Shown here: positions 8,910 to 18,066 of the stretch, one piece after another
How the letters are laid out: every line of letters starts with the position of its first letter
Position numbering within the stretch: position 1 is the first letter of the stretch
Assembly (NCBI GenBank): GCA_902512765.1
Contig: CABXKF010000001.1
Coordinates: 17,465-81,464, forward strand
DNA length: 64,000 bases
DNA from: an uncultured Pelagibacteraceae bacterium
Lineage (GTDB): Bacteria > Pseudomonadota > Alphaproteobacteria > Pelagibacterales > Pelagibacteraceae
Reading direction: 5' to 3'
Notes under the pieces: model-generated
Seen by the model: the letters and a program-made list of their open reading frames with translations, nothing else
Databases searched by the model: none
What the model was told of the DNA's origin: nothing
Position numbers and translations under genes: made by a program

Positions 8910-10076
8910 ATGGATTTTACAAAAGAAGAATACAAACAAAGATTAACAAAAGTTCAAAAAATGATGCAAGAAAAAGGCATCGAACTATTAATCTCACATG
9001 ATACTAATAATCTAAATTATTTAACGGGTTATGATGCGTGGTCTTTTTATTATGCTCAATGTGCAATAGTCCATGTTGATGCTGAAGAACCATTATGTTT
9101 TGTCAGAGCACAAGACTCTGGTGGAGCATATATTAAAACATATTTAAAAGATGAAAATATTATTGTTTATGATGAAAATTATATTCATACGTGGCCAAAA
9201 CATCCTTATGATTACTTAGTTCAAGTAATCAAAGAGAGAAAGTGGGATAAACTTTCTGTGGGTGTCGAAATGGATGCTCATTATTATACGGCATTCTGTC
9301 ATGAAAAAATTAAACAAGGTTTACCAAATGCTAAAATTGTAGACAGTGATAGACTTGTCAACTGGGCAAGATTAGTAAAATCTGATGCTGAAATTGGATT
9401 TATGAAATCAGCTGCTTTAATTTCTCAAAAAGGAATGAAGACAGCAATGGAGGTCATTAATCCAGGTGTTAGGCAATGTGATGCTGTTGGAGAAATTCAA
9501 AAATCATTATTTTATGGAACAGAGGAATTTGGAGGAGAGTATTCAAGTATCGCAACTTTACTTCCAACAGGTAAGGGCACCTCAGCTTCACATTTAACTG
9601 CTACTCAAGATAAATTTGTAGAAGGTGAAGCAACTATTATTGAATTGTCAGGTGTTTATAAGAGATATCATGCGCCAATGGCTAGAACAGTGTTACTTGG
9701 CAAACCTGATCAATTAAAAATTGATACCATGAAAAAAACTATTGAGGCGCTAGAAACAGGAATTAGTGCTGTAAAACCTGGAAATACGGCAGATGATGTA
9801 GCGCAAGCGTTTTGGAAAATATTAGATAAATACGGAATAGATAAAAAATCCAGAACTGGATATTCAATTGGAATTGGATACCCGCCGGACTGGGGAGAGC
9901 ATACACTTAATATATATAAAGGGGACATGACTGTTTTAGAGCCCAATGTTTGTTTTCATATGATTGCAGTAATGCAATTCGGTGATTGGGGTGTTGAAGC
10001 ATCTGAGGCTATTAGAGTAACAGAAAATGGCAGTGAATTGTTTTGTAATATGAGTAAAGAGTTACATATTAAATAA
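8910..10076 (+). CDS. doeA: M24-family hydrolase, ectoine hydrolase (DoeA/EutD)-like
   Basis: 388-aa M24 (creatinase/aminopeptidase-fold) protein. The N-terminal creatinase domain has SHDTNNLNYLTGYDAWSFYY; the C-terminal pita-bread domain has EGEATIIELSGVYKRYHAPM, GYSIGIGYPPDWGEH and ends with VEASEAIRVTENG. Ligands of the usual dinuclear metal site are partly replaced, as in creatinase and DoeA, which open rings or C-N bonds without two metals. I start at ATG 8910 with GGA just upstream; an in-frame start at 8874 would overlap the preceding gene by 32 bases. Ectoine hydrolase gives N-acetyl-diaminobutyrate. The assignment is supported by the EutA-like neighbour but a classic doeB is not present here. 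Confidence 0.7.
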   Translation: MDFTKEEYKQRLTKVQKMMQEKGIELLISHDTNNLNYLTGYDAWSFYYAQCAIVHVDAEEPLCFVRAQDSGGAYIKTYLKDENIIVYDENYIHTWPKHPYDYLVQVIKERKWDKLSVGVEMDAHYYTAFCHEKIKQGLPNAKIVDSDRLVNWARLVKSDAEIGFMKSAALISQKGMKTAMEVINPGVRQCDAVGEIQKSLFYGTEEFGGEYSSIATLLPTGKGTSASHLTATQDKFVEGEATIIELSGVYKRYHAPMARTVLLGKPDQLKIDTMKKTIEALETGISAVKPGNTADDVAQAFWKILDKYGIDKKSRTGYSIGIGYPPDWGEHTLNIYKGDMTVLEPNVCFHMIAVMQFGDWGVEASEAIRVTENGSELFCNMSKELHIK

Positions 10077-10115
10077 ATTACTTGATTATCAATCTAACAA
10101 ATGTTTTAAAGTCGT

Positions 10116-11201
10116 ATGGGTAATGATCACTTTGTAAGATTCGAGAATGTAGATAAAAGTTACGACGGTAAACAACTAGTCGTAAAAGGTTTAGATCTAG
10201 ATATTGCCGAAGGTGAATTTGTAACAATGCTTGGACCCTCTGGTTCTGGAAAAACAACATGCTTGATGATGTTGGCTGGATTTGAAACTCCAACAAATGG
10301 ACAAATTTATTTAGATAACAAAGTTATCTCAGATATTCCTCCACACAAAAGAGGAATTGGAATGGTATTTCAAAATTACGCTTTGTTTCCTCATATGACT
10401 GTTTATGAAAATTTAGCATTTCCATTAAGAGTTAGAAAAATTCCAAAAGATGAAGCTGACAAAAAAGTTGATAAAGCATTATCAATGGTATCTCTTCAAG
10501 GTTTTGAGTCTAGAATGCCTATGCAATTATCAGGTGGACAACAACAAAGGGTTGCTGTTGCAAGATCATTAGTGTTTGATCCACAGTTAGTTTTGATGGA
10601 TGAACCTCTAGGTGCTTTGGATAAGAATTTAAGAGAAAGCATGCAGTATGAAATTAAACATATTCACGAAAGCATTGGTGTGACAGTTGTATATGTTACG
10701 CACGATCAAACTGAGGCTTTAACAATGTCTAATAGAATTGCAGTATTTAATGATGGAAAAGTCCAGCAACTTTCTAGTCCAGATGAGTTATATGAAAGAC
10801 CTGTTAATTCTTTTGTTGCAGAGTTCATTGGAGAAAATAATACTTTTGCAGGAGAAGTATCTGATGTTTCGGGTGACAAATGTAAAGTCAAACTAACTTC
10901 AGGTTCAGAAATTTTAGCAAATCCTATTGTTGCAAAAACAAAAGGGGAAAAAACTACAGTATCTTTGAGACCCGAAAGAGCATTGATTGATCCAGAAACT
11001 AAAATGGATAACAATCATAAAGGTAAGATTGAAGAGGTCATATACCATGGTGATCACACAAGATTAAGAGTAGATCTATTAGGTAATGATCAATTTATTT
11101 TAAAAGTTCCAAATAGCTCAAACAGAATGGACATTAAAGCAGGTAAAGAAATTAATATCGGTTGGAATAGTGTTGACTGCAGAGCTTTAGATCCCAAGTA
11201 A
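10116..11201 (+). CDS. ABC transporter ATP-binding protein, PotA-like
   Basis: 361-aa ATPase of a polyamine/amino-compound importer. Walker A GPSGSGKTT, Q-loop VFQNYALFPHMT, signature LSGGQQQRVAVARS, Walker B LVLMDEPLGALD and switch THDQTEALT are all intact. The C-terminal about 110 residues form the TOBE/OB regulatory domain (SLRPERALI, YHGDHTRLRV). It opens a potA-potD-potB-potC type operon, upstream genes being catabolic enzymes on the same strand. Polyamines or related cationic compounds are the likely cargo, given agmatinase and aldehyde dehydrogenase further on; substrate specificity is inferred. Confidence 0.92.
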   Translation: MGNDHFVRFENVDKSYDGKQLVVKGLDLDIAEGEFVTMLGPSGSGKTTCLMMLAGFETPTNGQIYLDNKVISDIPPHKRGIGMVFQNYALFPHMTVYENLAFPLRVRKIPKDEADKKVDKALSMVSLQGFESRMPMQLSGGQQQRVAVARSLVFDPQLVLMDEPLGALDKNLRESMQYEIKHIHESIGVTVVYVTHDQTEALTMSNRIAVFNDGKVQQLSSPDELYERPVNSFVAEFIGENNTFAGEVSDVSGDKCKVKLTSGSEILANPIVAKTKGEKTTVSLRPERALIDPETKMDNNHKGKIEEVIYHGDHTRLRVDLLGNDQFILKVPNSSNRMDIKAGKEINIGWNSVDCRALDPK

Positions 11202-11325
11202 TCACTCAAGTTATTCACAATATAAATAAGACAAATTAGCCATAATCAGCTGTTGACTAAGCTATTCTATATTGTTTTAGTATCACTTTATAAAATAAAA
11301 ACGTTAACGTTAAATAGGAGAATAC
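11202..11325 (+). promoter_or_regulatory. Upstream region of the PotD-like gene with a 12-bp palindrome
   Basis: 124-bp gap. A perfect palindrome AACGTTAACGTT occupies 11300-11311, directly before the ribosome-binding site AGGAG of the binding-protein gene, a plausible operator position. A TTGACT hexamer at 11253-11258 with TAGTAT at 11278-11283 (19-bp spacing) could be a promoter, which would let the highly needed binding protein be made independently of the ATPase. Confidence 0.35.
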
Positions 11326-12447
11326 ATGAAAAAAATAAGTAAATTATTACTTGCTCTTTCTTTTGTACTTTCTGTAACAACTTCAGCATTTGCAGTTACT
11401 GTAGTGTCTTGGGGTGGAGCTTACACAGAGTCACAAAAATTGGGTTACGGTGATCCTACAGCAGCGAAACTTGGAATACCTGTAAACTGGGTAGACTACA
11501 CTGGTGGATTATCAGAAATTAAAGCTCAAAAAGAAGCTGGAAAAATAACTTGGGACATTATCGATGTATACGCAAAAGATACTATCGTTGGATGTGACGA
11601 AGGTATCTTCCATGAATTCGATTTTGATAAAGACTTTGCACCTGCTCCAGATGGAACACCTGCAAGTCAAGACTTCTTTACTGGTATGCCTTCAAAATGT
11701 GCAGTTGGAAACATTCTGTACTCTTGGAACTATGCTTACAATGATGCAACAATTGGTGATAAAAAACCAACTACATTGAAAGATTTTTTTAACACTAAAA
11801 AGTTCCCTGGTAAGAGAGCTCTTTACAAAGGTGCAATGTCTAACTTAGAAATTGCTATCACTGCAGACGGTGTAAATCCTGGTAAAGGTTCTGACTTAAC
11901 TTACAGAAAACTTGATGCTGATGGTGGAATTGACAGAGCTATGAATAAACTTAAAGCTCTTTGTGAAGATCCAAACGGCGGATGTGTATTCTGGAATGCT
12001 GGAGCTCAACCACCAGAACTACTTGCTAATGGTGAAGTAGTAATGGCTACTGGTTGGAATGGTAGATTCTTTAATGCGCAAATGGAAGGAACTCCACTTG
12101 TACAAGTATGGGATGGACAAATTCTTGACTATGAATACTTTGCATTAGTTAAAGACGGTCCAGGTTATGCTGACGGTTCAGCTATGAAAGTACTTAGAGA
12201 AATGACTAGCTCAGAAGGTTTGGCTGGAAGTGCTAAGTACATTGCATACGCGCCTTGGAGAAAATCTTCAATCGCAGTTATGGAAGCTGGAGAGCCTTGG
12301 TTTAAAGATGGTAAGACTAACATGGTACCACATATGCCAACAGCGCCTGCTAACACAAAAAGATACATCCTTATGAACCCTGAGTTTTGGGCAGATAACC
12401 AAGACGAAATTGGTGAAAAATGGGAAGCTATGAAAGCTGGTCTATAA
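11326..12447 (+). CDS. ABC transporter substrate-binding protein, PotD-like
   Basis: 373-aa periplasmic binding protein (SBP_bac_8, spermidine/putrescine-like). Signal peptide residues 1-23 end at TTSAFA; the mature protein begins VTVVSWGGAYTESQ. Core elements include WDIIDVYAKDTIVGCDEG and PGKRALYKGAMSNLEIAI. Several cysteines (for example CDEG, SKCAVG, LCEDPNGGCVFW) suggest disulfides in the periplasm. An intrinsic terminator lies between this gene and the permeases, so binding protein should be in excess. The family binds polyamines, opines or other small cations; the ligand is not determined. Confidence 0.88.
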   Translation: MKKISKLLLALSFVLSVTTSAFAVTVVSWGGAYTESQKLGYGDPTAAKLGIPVNWVDYTGGLSEIKAQKEAGKITWDIIDVYAKDTIVGCDEGIFHEFDFDKDFAPAPDGTPASQDFFTGMPSKCAVGNILYSWNYAYNDATIGDKKPTTLKDFFNTKKFPGKRALYKGAMSNLEIAITADGVNPGKGSDLTYRKLDADGGIDRAMNKLKALCEDPNGGCVFWNAGAQPPELLANGEVVMATGWNGRFFNAQMEGTPLVQVWDGQILDYEYFALVKDGPGYADGSAMKVLREMTSSEGLAGSAKYIAYAPWRKSSIAVMEAGEPWFKDGKTNMVPHMPTAPANTKRYILMNPEFWADNQDEIGEKWEAMKAGL

Positions 12448-12481
12448 TTTAGTTTTATAGAATAGTTTTTTATACTATATT

Positions 12482-12513
12482 AAAGGGGCAGTTATTTATA
12501 ACTGCCCTTTTTT
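12482..12513 (+). terminator. Internal terminator/attenuator before permease genes
   Basis: Near-perfect hairpin AAAGGGGCAGTTA / TAACTGCCCTTT followed by six T (12508-12513). It ends only 3 bases before the ATG of the downstream permease, inside the transporter operon. It should reduce read-through from the abundant binding-protein mRNA into the permease genes. Confidence 0.88.
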
Positions 12514-12516
12514 ATT

Positions 12517-13764
12517 ATGAGCAAAGAACAAATATTATCATCTGACGGATTACCTTTAGAGGTTAGCTTAAAAAAAGCTGAGCGAAAAAATAAACTTAAA
12601 GCCGTTGCACTCGTTGCTCCATTATTTTTATTTATTTTAATAATTTATATATTTCCAATTGGAGATATGCTTTTTAGAAGTGTTGATGATCGAATGATTA
12701 CTAAAATGCTTCCTAAGACATTTGCTGCGATGGAAAAATGGGATGGCCAAGATTTGCCTGAAGAGCCGGTTTACAAAGGTCTGTACGAAGATTTATCTTA
12801 TTTAAAGAAAACCAAAACTTATGGTAAAATTATAGCTAGATTAAATTATGAAAAAGGTGGCTTTAGTAGCTTAATTAAAAAAACAGTTAGAAAAATTAAT
12901 AAATTTGAGGAAGGTAATTACAAAGAGCAATTTATTAAAGTTCATAAAAGGTGGGGTCAAAGTGAATATTTAGTAGCTCTTAAAAATACAGCTCCAAACT
13001 GGTCTTACGCCAAATATTTAAAAGGTATAGATAGAAAATTTGATCAAGATAGAAATATAATTCAAGTTCCAGAGGATAGAAGAATTCACAAAACTTTATG
13101 GTTAAGGACATTAAATGTAGCTTTTTGGGTTACCATATTCTGCTTTATTCTTGCTTACCCAATCTCACATTTACTAGCAACACTACCTATGAAATACAGT
13201 AATTTACTTATGATTTGTGTGTTACTTCCTTTTTGGACATCATTATTAGTAAGAACTTCTAGTTGGATGGTTTTACTCCAGCAACAAGGTCCAATTAATG
13301 ATTTAATTGTTTGGATCGGCTTAGCTGCTGACGATAATAGGCCGGAGCTTATGTATAATGTAATTGGTACATTTGTTGCAATGACACAAATATTATTACC
13401 TTTTATGGTTTTACCTCTTTATAGTGTTATGAAAACTATATCACCTAGCTTGATGAGAGCTGGAAAATCATTAGGCGGAACACCACTAGTATCTTTTGTT
13501 AAAATTTATTTTCCATTAACAATTCCTGGAATTGGTGCTGGATGTTTATTGGTATTTATTTTAGCGATAGGATATTACATTACCCCTGCATTAGTGGGTG
13601 GAGCAAGTGGATCATTAATTAGTAATACAATTGCTTATCATATGAAGAGTTCATTAGACTGGGCGTTTGCATCTGCTCTTGGAACTATGTTGTTAGTTGG
13701 GGTACTAACTATTTATTGGATTTATAATAAACTTGTAGGAATAGATAATATTAAATTAGGATAA
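12517..13764 (+). CDS. ABC transporter permease, PotB-like with large periplasmic insertion
   Basis: 415-aa permease, longer than the usual 280-310. Helix 1 (about residues 28-48, VALVAPLFLFILIIYIFPIG) is followed by roughly 130 hydrophilic residues before helix 2 (about 195-215), then the normal core. The EAA loop is LMRAGKSLGGTPLVSFVKIYFPLT. The insertion should lie in the periplasm and might contact the binding protein. No Shine-Dalgarno is visible because a terminator hairpin occupies that position. It forms a heterodimer with the next gene, 2 bases downstream. Confidence 0.88.
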   Translation: MSKEQILSSDGLPLEVSLKKAERKNKLKAVALVAPLFLFILIIYIFPIGDMLFRSVDDRMITKMLPKTFAAMEKWDGQDLPEEPVYKGLYEDLSYLKKTKTYGKIIARLNYEKGGFSSLIKKTVRKINKFEEGNYKEQFIKVHKRWGQSEYLVALKNTAPNWSYAKYLKGIDRKFDQDRNIIQVPEDRRIHKTLWLRTLNVAFWVTIFCFILAYPISHLLATLPMKYSNLLMICVLLPFWTSLLVRTSSWMVLLQQQGPINDLIVWIGLAADDNRPELMYNVIGTFVAMTQILLPFMVLPLYSVMKTISPSLMRAGKSLGGTPLVSFVKIYFPLTIPGIGAGCLLVFILAIGYYITPALVGGASGSLISNTIAYHMKSSLDWAFASALGTMLLVGVLTIYWIYNKLVGIDNIKLG

Positions 13765-13766
13765 TT

Positions 13767-14621
13767 ATGGCATTACCAAGTCACACACCTTTAAATTATA
13801 AAATTTGGCATTACACATATCTGTTCTTTTGTGGTTTAGTTTTTTTCTTTTTGATAGCACCTTTGTTTGTAATATTGCCATTGTCATTTAATGCTGAGCA
13901 ATACATTCACTTTTCTGCAAAAATGTTAGCATTAGATCCTGAAGGGTTTTCTCTAAGATGGTATGAAGATATGATTTATGGAACTAAGAATCCATGGGGA
14001 CTTGCTACTAAAAATAGTTTAATCATAGCTTTCTTTGCAACAATAGGATCAACCATTCTTGGAACTGTTGCTGCATTAGGATTAAGTAGTAGATACATGC
14101 CATATAAAGCTGCATTCATGGCTTTACTAATTTCACCCATGATTGTTCCTTTAATCATTTCAGGTACAGCAATATTTTTCTTCATGGCAAAAGTTGGCTT
14201 AGCTGCAACTCACACAGGAATTGTATTATCACATATAATCTTAGGAACTCCATTTGTAGTAATCACGGTTACCGCAACATTAACTGGTTTCGATCATAGT
14301 GTAACACGTGCTGCAGCAAGTTTAGGAAGTAATCCAGTAAACACATTTATGAAAATTACATTACCATTAATTATGCCAGGGGTTATTTCAGGAGCCCTGT
14401 TTGCTTTTGTAACTTCATTTGATGAAGTTGTGGTTGTACTATTCTTAGCTGGATTAGAGAACACTACTATTCCAATTCAAATGTGGGTAGGATTAAGAGA
14501 ACAATTAAGCCCAACTATTATGGCAGTTGCGACATGTTTGATTATTATGTCTACTTTAATCTTGGTTAGTGCAGAGCTTTTAAGAAGAAGATCTGAGAGA
14601 CTAAGAGGAATTAATAGATAA
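13767..14621 (+). CDS. ABC transporter permease, PotC-like
   Basis: 284-aa inner-membrane permease with six predicted helices. The EAA loop reads VTRAAASLGSNPVNTFMKITLPLIMPG, the coupling-helix signature. It ends with a basic tail (AELLRRRSERLRGINR). Normal length for PotC. Translation is probably coupled to the upstream permease gene. Confidence 0.9.
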   Translation: MALPSHTPLNYKIWHYTYLFFCGLVFFFLIAPLFVILPLSFNAEQYIHFSAKMLALDPEGFSLRWYEDMIYGTKNPWGLATKNSLIIAFFATIGSTILGTVAALGLSSRYMPYKAAFMALLISPMIVPLIISGTAIFFFMAKVGLAATHTGIVLSHIILGTPFVVITVTATLTGFDHSVTRAAASLGSNPVNTFMKITLPLIMPGVISGALFAFVTSFDEVVVVLFLAGLENTTIPIQMWVGLREQLSPTIMAVATCLIIMSTLILVSAELLRRRSERLRGINR

Positions 14622-14674
14622 TTAATTTACTTAATTATATTTTTTCAATATAAATTTCTTCTCAAAATTAAATT

Positions 14675-16897
14675 ATGGATATTAAAAAAGTTGTAGTAAT
14701 TGGATCAGGAACCATGGGGAGTGGGATTGCAGCTCATTTGTGTAATGCAAAAGTACCAGTTACATTGTTGGATCTTACAACAGAAATATCGGAAAAAGCG
14801 AGAGATAGAATATTCAAGTCAAAACCACCGTTACTGTTAGATAAATCACAAATTGAAAATATTAAAGTAGGTAATATTAATGATAATTTTGATGTGGTCA
14901 AAGAAGCTGATTGGGTCGTTGAAGCGGTAGTTGAGAGAATTGATATAAAGCATAATATTTACGAAAAAATTTTCAAAAATAGAAAAGAGGGAGCAATTGT
15001 TTCATCAAATACTTCATCCATTCCTATTAAAGTTTTATCTGAAAAATTAACACCAGAAGAAAAAAAAGATTTTTGTATCACTCACTTTTTTAATCCTGTG
15101 AGGTATATGGGGTTATTAGAAATAGTTAAAAATGAAAATAATGATTTAGCCAAAATAAACTCGTTAAAGAAGTTTTGTGAGGTGGAGCTTGGAAAAGGAG
15201 CAATTGTTTGTAATGATACTCCAGGATTTCTAGGGAATAGAATAGGTGTTTTTGCAATGCAAGTTGCTATGACCGAAGCTTTTAAAATGAAATTAAGTAT
15301 TGAGGAAGCGGATGCAATATTTGGAAGACCAATGGGAATTCCAAAAACAGGAGTTTTTGGCCTTTATGATTTAATTGGAATTGATTTAATGGCTGATGTT
15401 CTTAAAAGTTTCATCAAAGAATTGTCAGCAAATGATCCTTTTCAAGAAGTTGCTAAAGAAATCCCTCTTGTAAAAAAACTAATTGCAACAGGTTATACAG
15501 GTCGAAAAGGTAAGGGTGGTTTTTACCGAATGAATAAAACTGGTGCAACGAAGGTTATGGAAGCAATTAACCTTGAAACTGGTGAGTATTCTGCAAGTCA
15601 AAAAATTAATATTGGTTCTGATAAAGTTGATTTAAAATCTTTAATCTCAAGAGACGACAAATTTGGTAAGTATGCCTGGTCAGTTATCTCAAAAATTATA
15701 AAATATTCATCTTCATTAGTTCCTGGAATTACTAAAGATTTTAATGACATTGATGAAGCGATGAGATTAGGCTTTAACTGGACTAAAGGCCCATTTGAAA
15801 TGTTAGAGGAAATTGGTGTTGAGGATTTTTTTAATAAAATTGATAAGTTTGAAGGAAATGAGTTTTTAGAAAATTTATCTAAAACTAAAAACCAAGATTT
15901 TTATGGTTCTAGACAAAAATATACTGAAATTGAAACATTAGGAAAAGTTAAAAAGAAAGCAATCAGTATTGATGGAAATAATTCAGCTCAAGTTTATCGT
16001 TTCAACGGTTATAATATTGTTGAATTTACAACCAAAGCTAATGCACTTGATTATGATTCAATGGACGCACTTAAAAAAGCAACTGATAAGCCTTTAATTA
16101 TTATCAATGAGAGTATGCAGTTTTCTGCTGGAGTAAATTTAACTTACACAATGGATTTTGCAGATAAGGGTGATTTTAAATCTATCGAAAAATTCATTAA
16201 ATATTTTCAAGAAACATGCAAACATCTTAAATATTCAGATCATCCAGTAATCTCAGCACCATCAGGTTTAACTCTTGGTGGTGGATTTGAAGTAATGGTT
16301 CAAAGTAATTTTGTAGCCTCACATACAAATATTGTTGTTGGTTTAGTTGAAACTATTGTTGGATTAATTCCAGCAGGTGGGGGATGTAAAGAAATGTTAG
16401 CTAGATGGCTTGATGCCAATGAGGCTAAAAATGATCCTAATTACGCACCTCTTAAAGTATTTGATATTATTGGCTATGGTAAAACTGCAACCTCACCAAT
16501 TGAAGCGGAGCCAATGAAATATTTAAAACCTGAAGACAAAAAAATTATGAATAGAAATAGTTTGCTTGAGGTTTCAAAAGAAATTTTAAATAATAATAAA
16601 GACTTCAAAGCTCCATTAGAGACAAAATTTAATCTTCCAGGAAAAACAGTTCTTCCTGAAATGAATAAGATTTTAGATAAATTATATAATGACAAAGTAA
16701 TTTTAGATCATGGTTTAAGAGTAGCACATGAACTAGCCCATGTATTAAGTGGTGGAGATACAACAATTGATAAAACTTTAACTGAAGATGACTTATATAA
16801 ATTGGAATTAGATGCTTTTATGAGACTAATTGAGACTAAGGAAACTCAAGATAGAATTAAACACACGCTTGCAACTGGTAAACCTTTGGTAAATTAA
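14675..16897 (+). CDS. 3-hydroxyacyl-CoA dehydrogenase / enoyl-CoA hydratase fusion, FadN-like
   Basis: 740-aa bifunctional beta-oxidation enzyme. The NAD-binding domain comes first (VVIGSGTMGSGIAAHLCNA, residues about 5-190), with CITHFFNPVRYMGLLEIV containing the catalytic His, then the dimerisation domains (GFLGNRIGVFAMQVAMTEAF; GRKGKGGFYRM). An enoyl-CoA hydratase-type domain is C-terminal (about 440-640; HPVISAPSGLTLGGGFEVMV and GLIPAGGGCKEMLARW). This order is that of FadN, opposite to FadB/FadJ. No thiolase or acyl-CoA dehydrogenase is adjacent. It converges base-to-base with a thioesterase gene that could hydrolyse its acyl-CoA intermediates. Confidence 0.9.
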   Translation: MDIKKVVVIGSGTMGSGIAAHLCNAKVPVTLLDLTTEISEKARDRIFKSKPPLLLDKSQIENIKVGNINDNFDVVKEADWVVEAVVERIDIKHNIYEKIFKNRKEGAIVSSNTSSIPIKVLSEKLTPEEKKDFCITHFFNPVRYMGLLEIVKNENNDLAKINSLKKFCEVELGKGAIVCNDTPGFLGNRIGVFAMQVAMTEAFKMKLSIEEADAIFGRPMGIPKTGVFGLYDLIGIDLMADVLKSFIKELSANDPFQEVAKEIPLVKKLIATGYTGRKGKGGFYRMNKTGATKVMEAINLETGEYSASQKINIGSDKVDLKSLISRDDKFGKYAWSVISKIIKYSSSLVPGITKDFNDIDEAMRLGFNWTKGPFEMLEEIGVEDFFNKIDKFEGNEFLENLSKTKNQDFYGSRQKYTEIETLGKVKKKAISIDGNNSAQVYRFNGYNIVEFTTKANALDYDSMDALKKATDKPLIIINESMQFSAGVNLTYTMDFADKGDFKSIEKFIKYFQETCKHLKYSDHPVISAPSGLTLGGGFEVMVQSNFVASHTNIVVGLVETIVGLIPAGGGCKEMLARWLDANEAKNDPNYAPLKVFDIIGYGKTATSPIEAEPMKYLKPEDKKIMNRNSLLEVSKEILNNNKDFKAPLETKFNLPGKTVLPEMNKILDKLYNDKVILDHGLRVAHELAHVLSGGDTTIDKTLTEDDLYKLELDAFMRLIETKETQDRIKHTLATGKPLVN

Positions 16898-17365
16898 TTA
16901 TTTTTTTAATTTATCAGTAATCACTAAATTATTACTTTCAAATTGATCTTTATTGGTTGCTATAAATTTATCCATAATATCTATTTTTTCTTGCTCAAAC
17001 TCAGCAACTTTCCGTTTTTTAAGATCGATATATAAGGATAACATTTCAAGTGTAGCAGATAATTTTTTTGAAGATTTTTCAATCATTTCCATTTTAAAGT
17101 GTAATCTTTTTTTATCATGATCAAAAAAAGTTAGATTAATTTCAACTTCATCTCCTAATTTAACTTCACTATTGTATGTTGTATGAGTTTCAACAACCAT
17201 AGTGCTCATGTTAGTTGATTTAGCTGAGCTTTCCCCCATTTTAAATTTTTTTAAAATAATTTCCCAAATATCATCAAAAACCAAAACATAATATGCCATG
17301 TTCATGTGGTTATTGTAATCTATCCACTCTTTCTTAATTATTTGGTCTGATATATGAACTGTCAT
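16898..17365 (-). CDS. Acyl-CoA thioesterase, hot-dog fold (4HBT-like)
   Basis: 155-aa hot-dog thioesterase. IKKEWIDYNNHMNMAYYVLVFDD carries the Asp/Asn-His-Met-N-Y pattern of the 4-hydroxybenzoyl-CoA thioesterase-like active site at about residues 14-30. The remainder has the expected strand pattern (HTTYNSEVKLGDEVEINLTF). It is directly convergent with the FadN-like gene with no intervening base. The acyl substrate is unknown; similar proteins in alphaproteobacteria sit with carnitine or betaine degradation genes. Confidence 0.78.
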   Translation of the reverse strand: MTVHISDQIIKKEWIDYNNHMNMAYYVLVFDDIWEIILKKFKMGESSAKSTNMSTMVVETHTTYNSEVKLGDEVEINLTFFDHDKKRLHFKMEMIEKSSKKLSATLEMLSLYIDLKKRKVAEFEQEKIDIMDKFIATNKDQFESNNLVITDKLKK

Positions 17366-17419
17366 CTTAAAAATATATCATAAATTTATTATTAAATTAA
17401 TAACAAGTAGATAATTATT

Positions 17420-18064
17420 TTATTTAAACATTCTTACAGTATTAATAAAATCTGGTCTTAATATGTATTCTGATCGATGAGAGTATTTAATTTTTTCTAA
17501 TACCTGAATTCCATAGATTACTTTTCCTATAGGAGTGTATTCACCCTCAAATAATGGTTCATCATCTAGTATTATAAAAAATTGACTATCCTCTGTATTA
17601 TATTTTAGTGATCTTGCTAGACCGACACTGCCCTTATCAAAATTAAATTCAGCATCTATTTCAGATTTAATAGTACCAAGACCAGATTTACCAGTTCCAA
17701 TTTTTCCATAATCTATTTGATCTTTTTTGCCAAACTGAATATCTCCAGTTTGAACAAGTTTATCTTTGATAACTCTATGGAAAGCTACATTGTCATATGA
17801 TTTTGAATTAATTAATTTTTTAAATCTTTCAACCCCGTTTGGAGATATTTCAGGATAAAGTTCAATGATAACATTTCCACACTCAACATTAAGCACAACA
17901 ATATTATTTGGTTTTGAATAATTAATTTTTTGAGGATCAAAATTTTTTACAAATAAACATTTGTTTTTGATTAAAATGGTAAAACTTAAAGCAAAAACCC
18001 CTAATAGTATTAGAAATATTAAAATTAATTTTTCATGAAGTGAGGCTTTAACTTTTTCAATCAT
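17420..18064 (-). CDS. Membrane-anchored cyclophilin-type peptidyl-prolyl isomerase
   Basis: 214 aa. Residues about 13-33 form one hydrophobic helix (LILIFLILLGVFALSFTILI), likely a signal anchor putting the catalytic domain in the periplasm. The cyclophilin domain starts at IVVLNVECGNVIIELYPE and includes VAFHRVIKDKLVQTGDI with the catalytic Arg of the FHRV motif, and SQFFIILDDEPLFEGEYTPIG. It would accelerate proline isomerisation in exported proteins. The gene begins 2 bases after the metallopeptidase-like gene, so the two are probably co-transcribed. Confidence 0.87.
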   Translation of the reverse strand: MIEKVKASLHEKLILIFLILLGVFALSFTILIKNKCLFVKNFDPQKINYSKPNNIVVLNVECGNVIIELYPEISPNGVERFKKLINSKSYDNVAFHRVIKDKLVQTGDIQFGKKDQIDYGKIGTGKSGLGTIKSEIDAEFNFDKGSVGLARSLKYNTEDSQFFIILDDEPLFEGEYTPIGKVIYGIQVLEKIKYSHRSEYILRPDFINTVRMFK

Positions 18065-18066
18065 AT

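Noticed and set aside
10078-10296. Minus-strand ORF across the start of the PotA-like gene
   Set aside because: Antisense shadow of an ATPase with intact Walker A motif on the plus strand.
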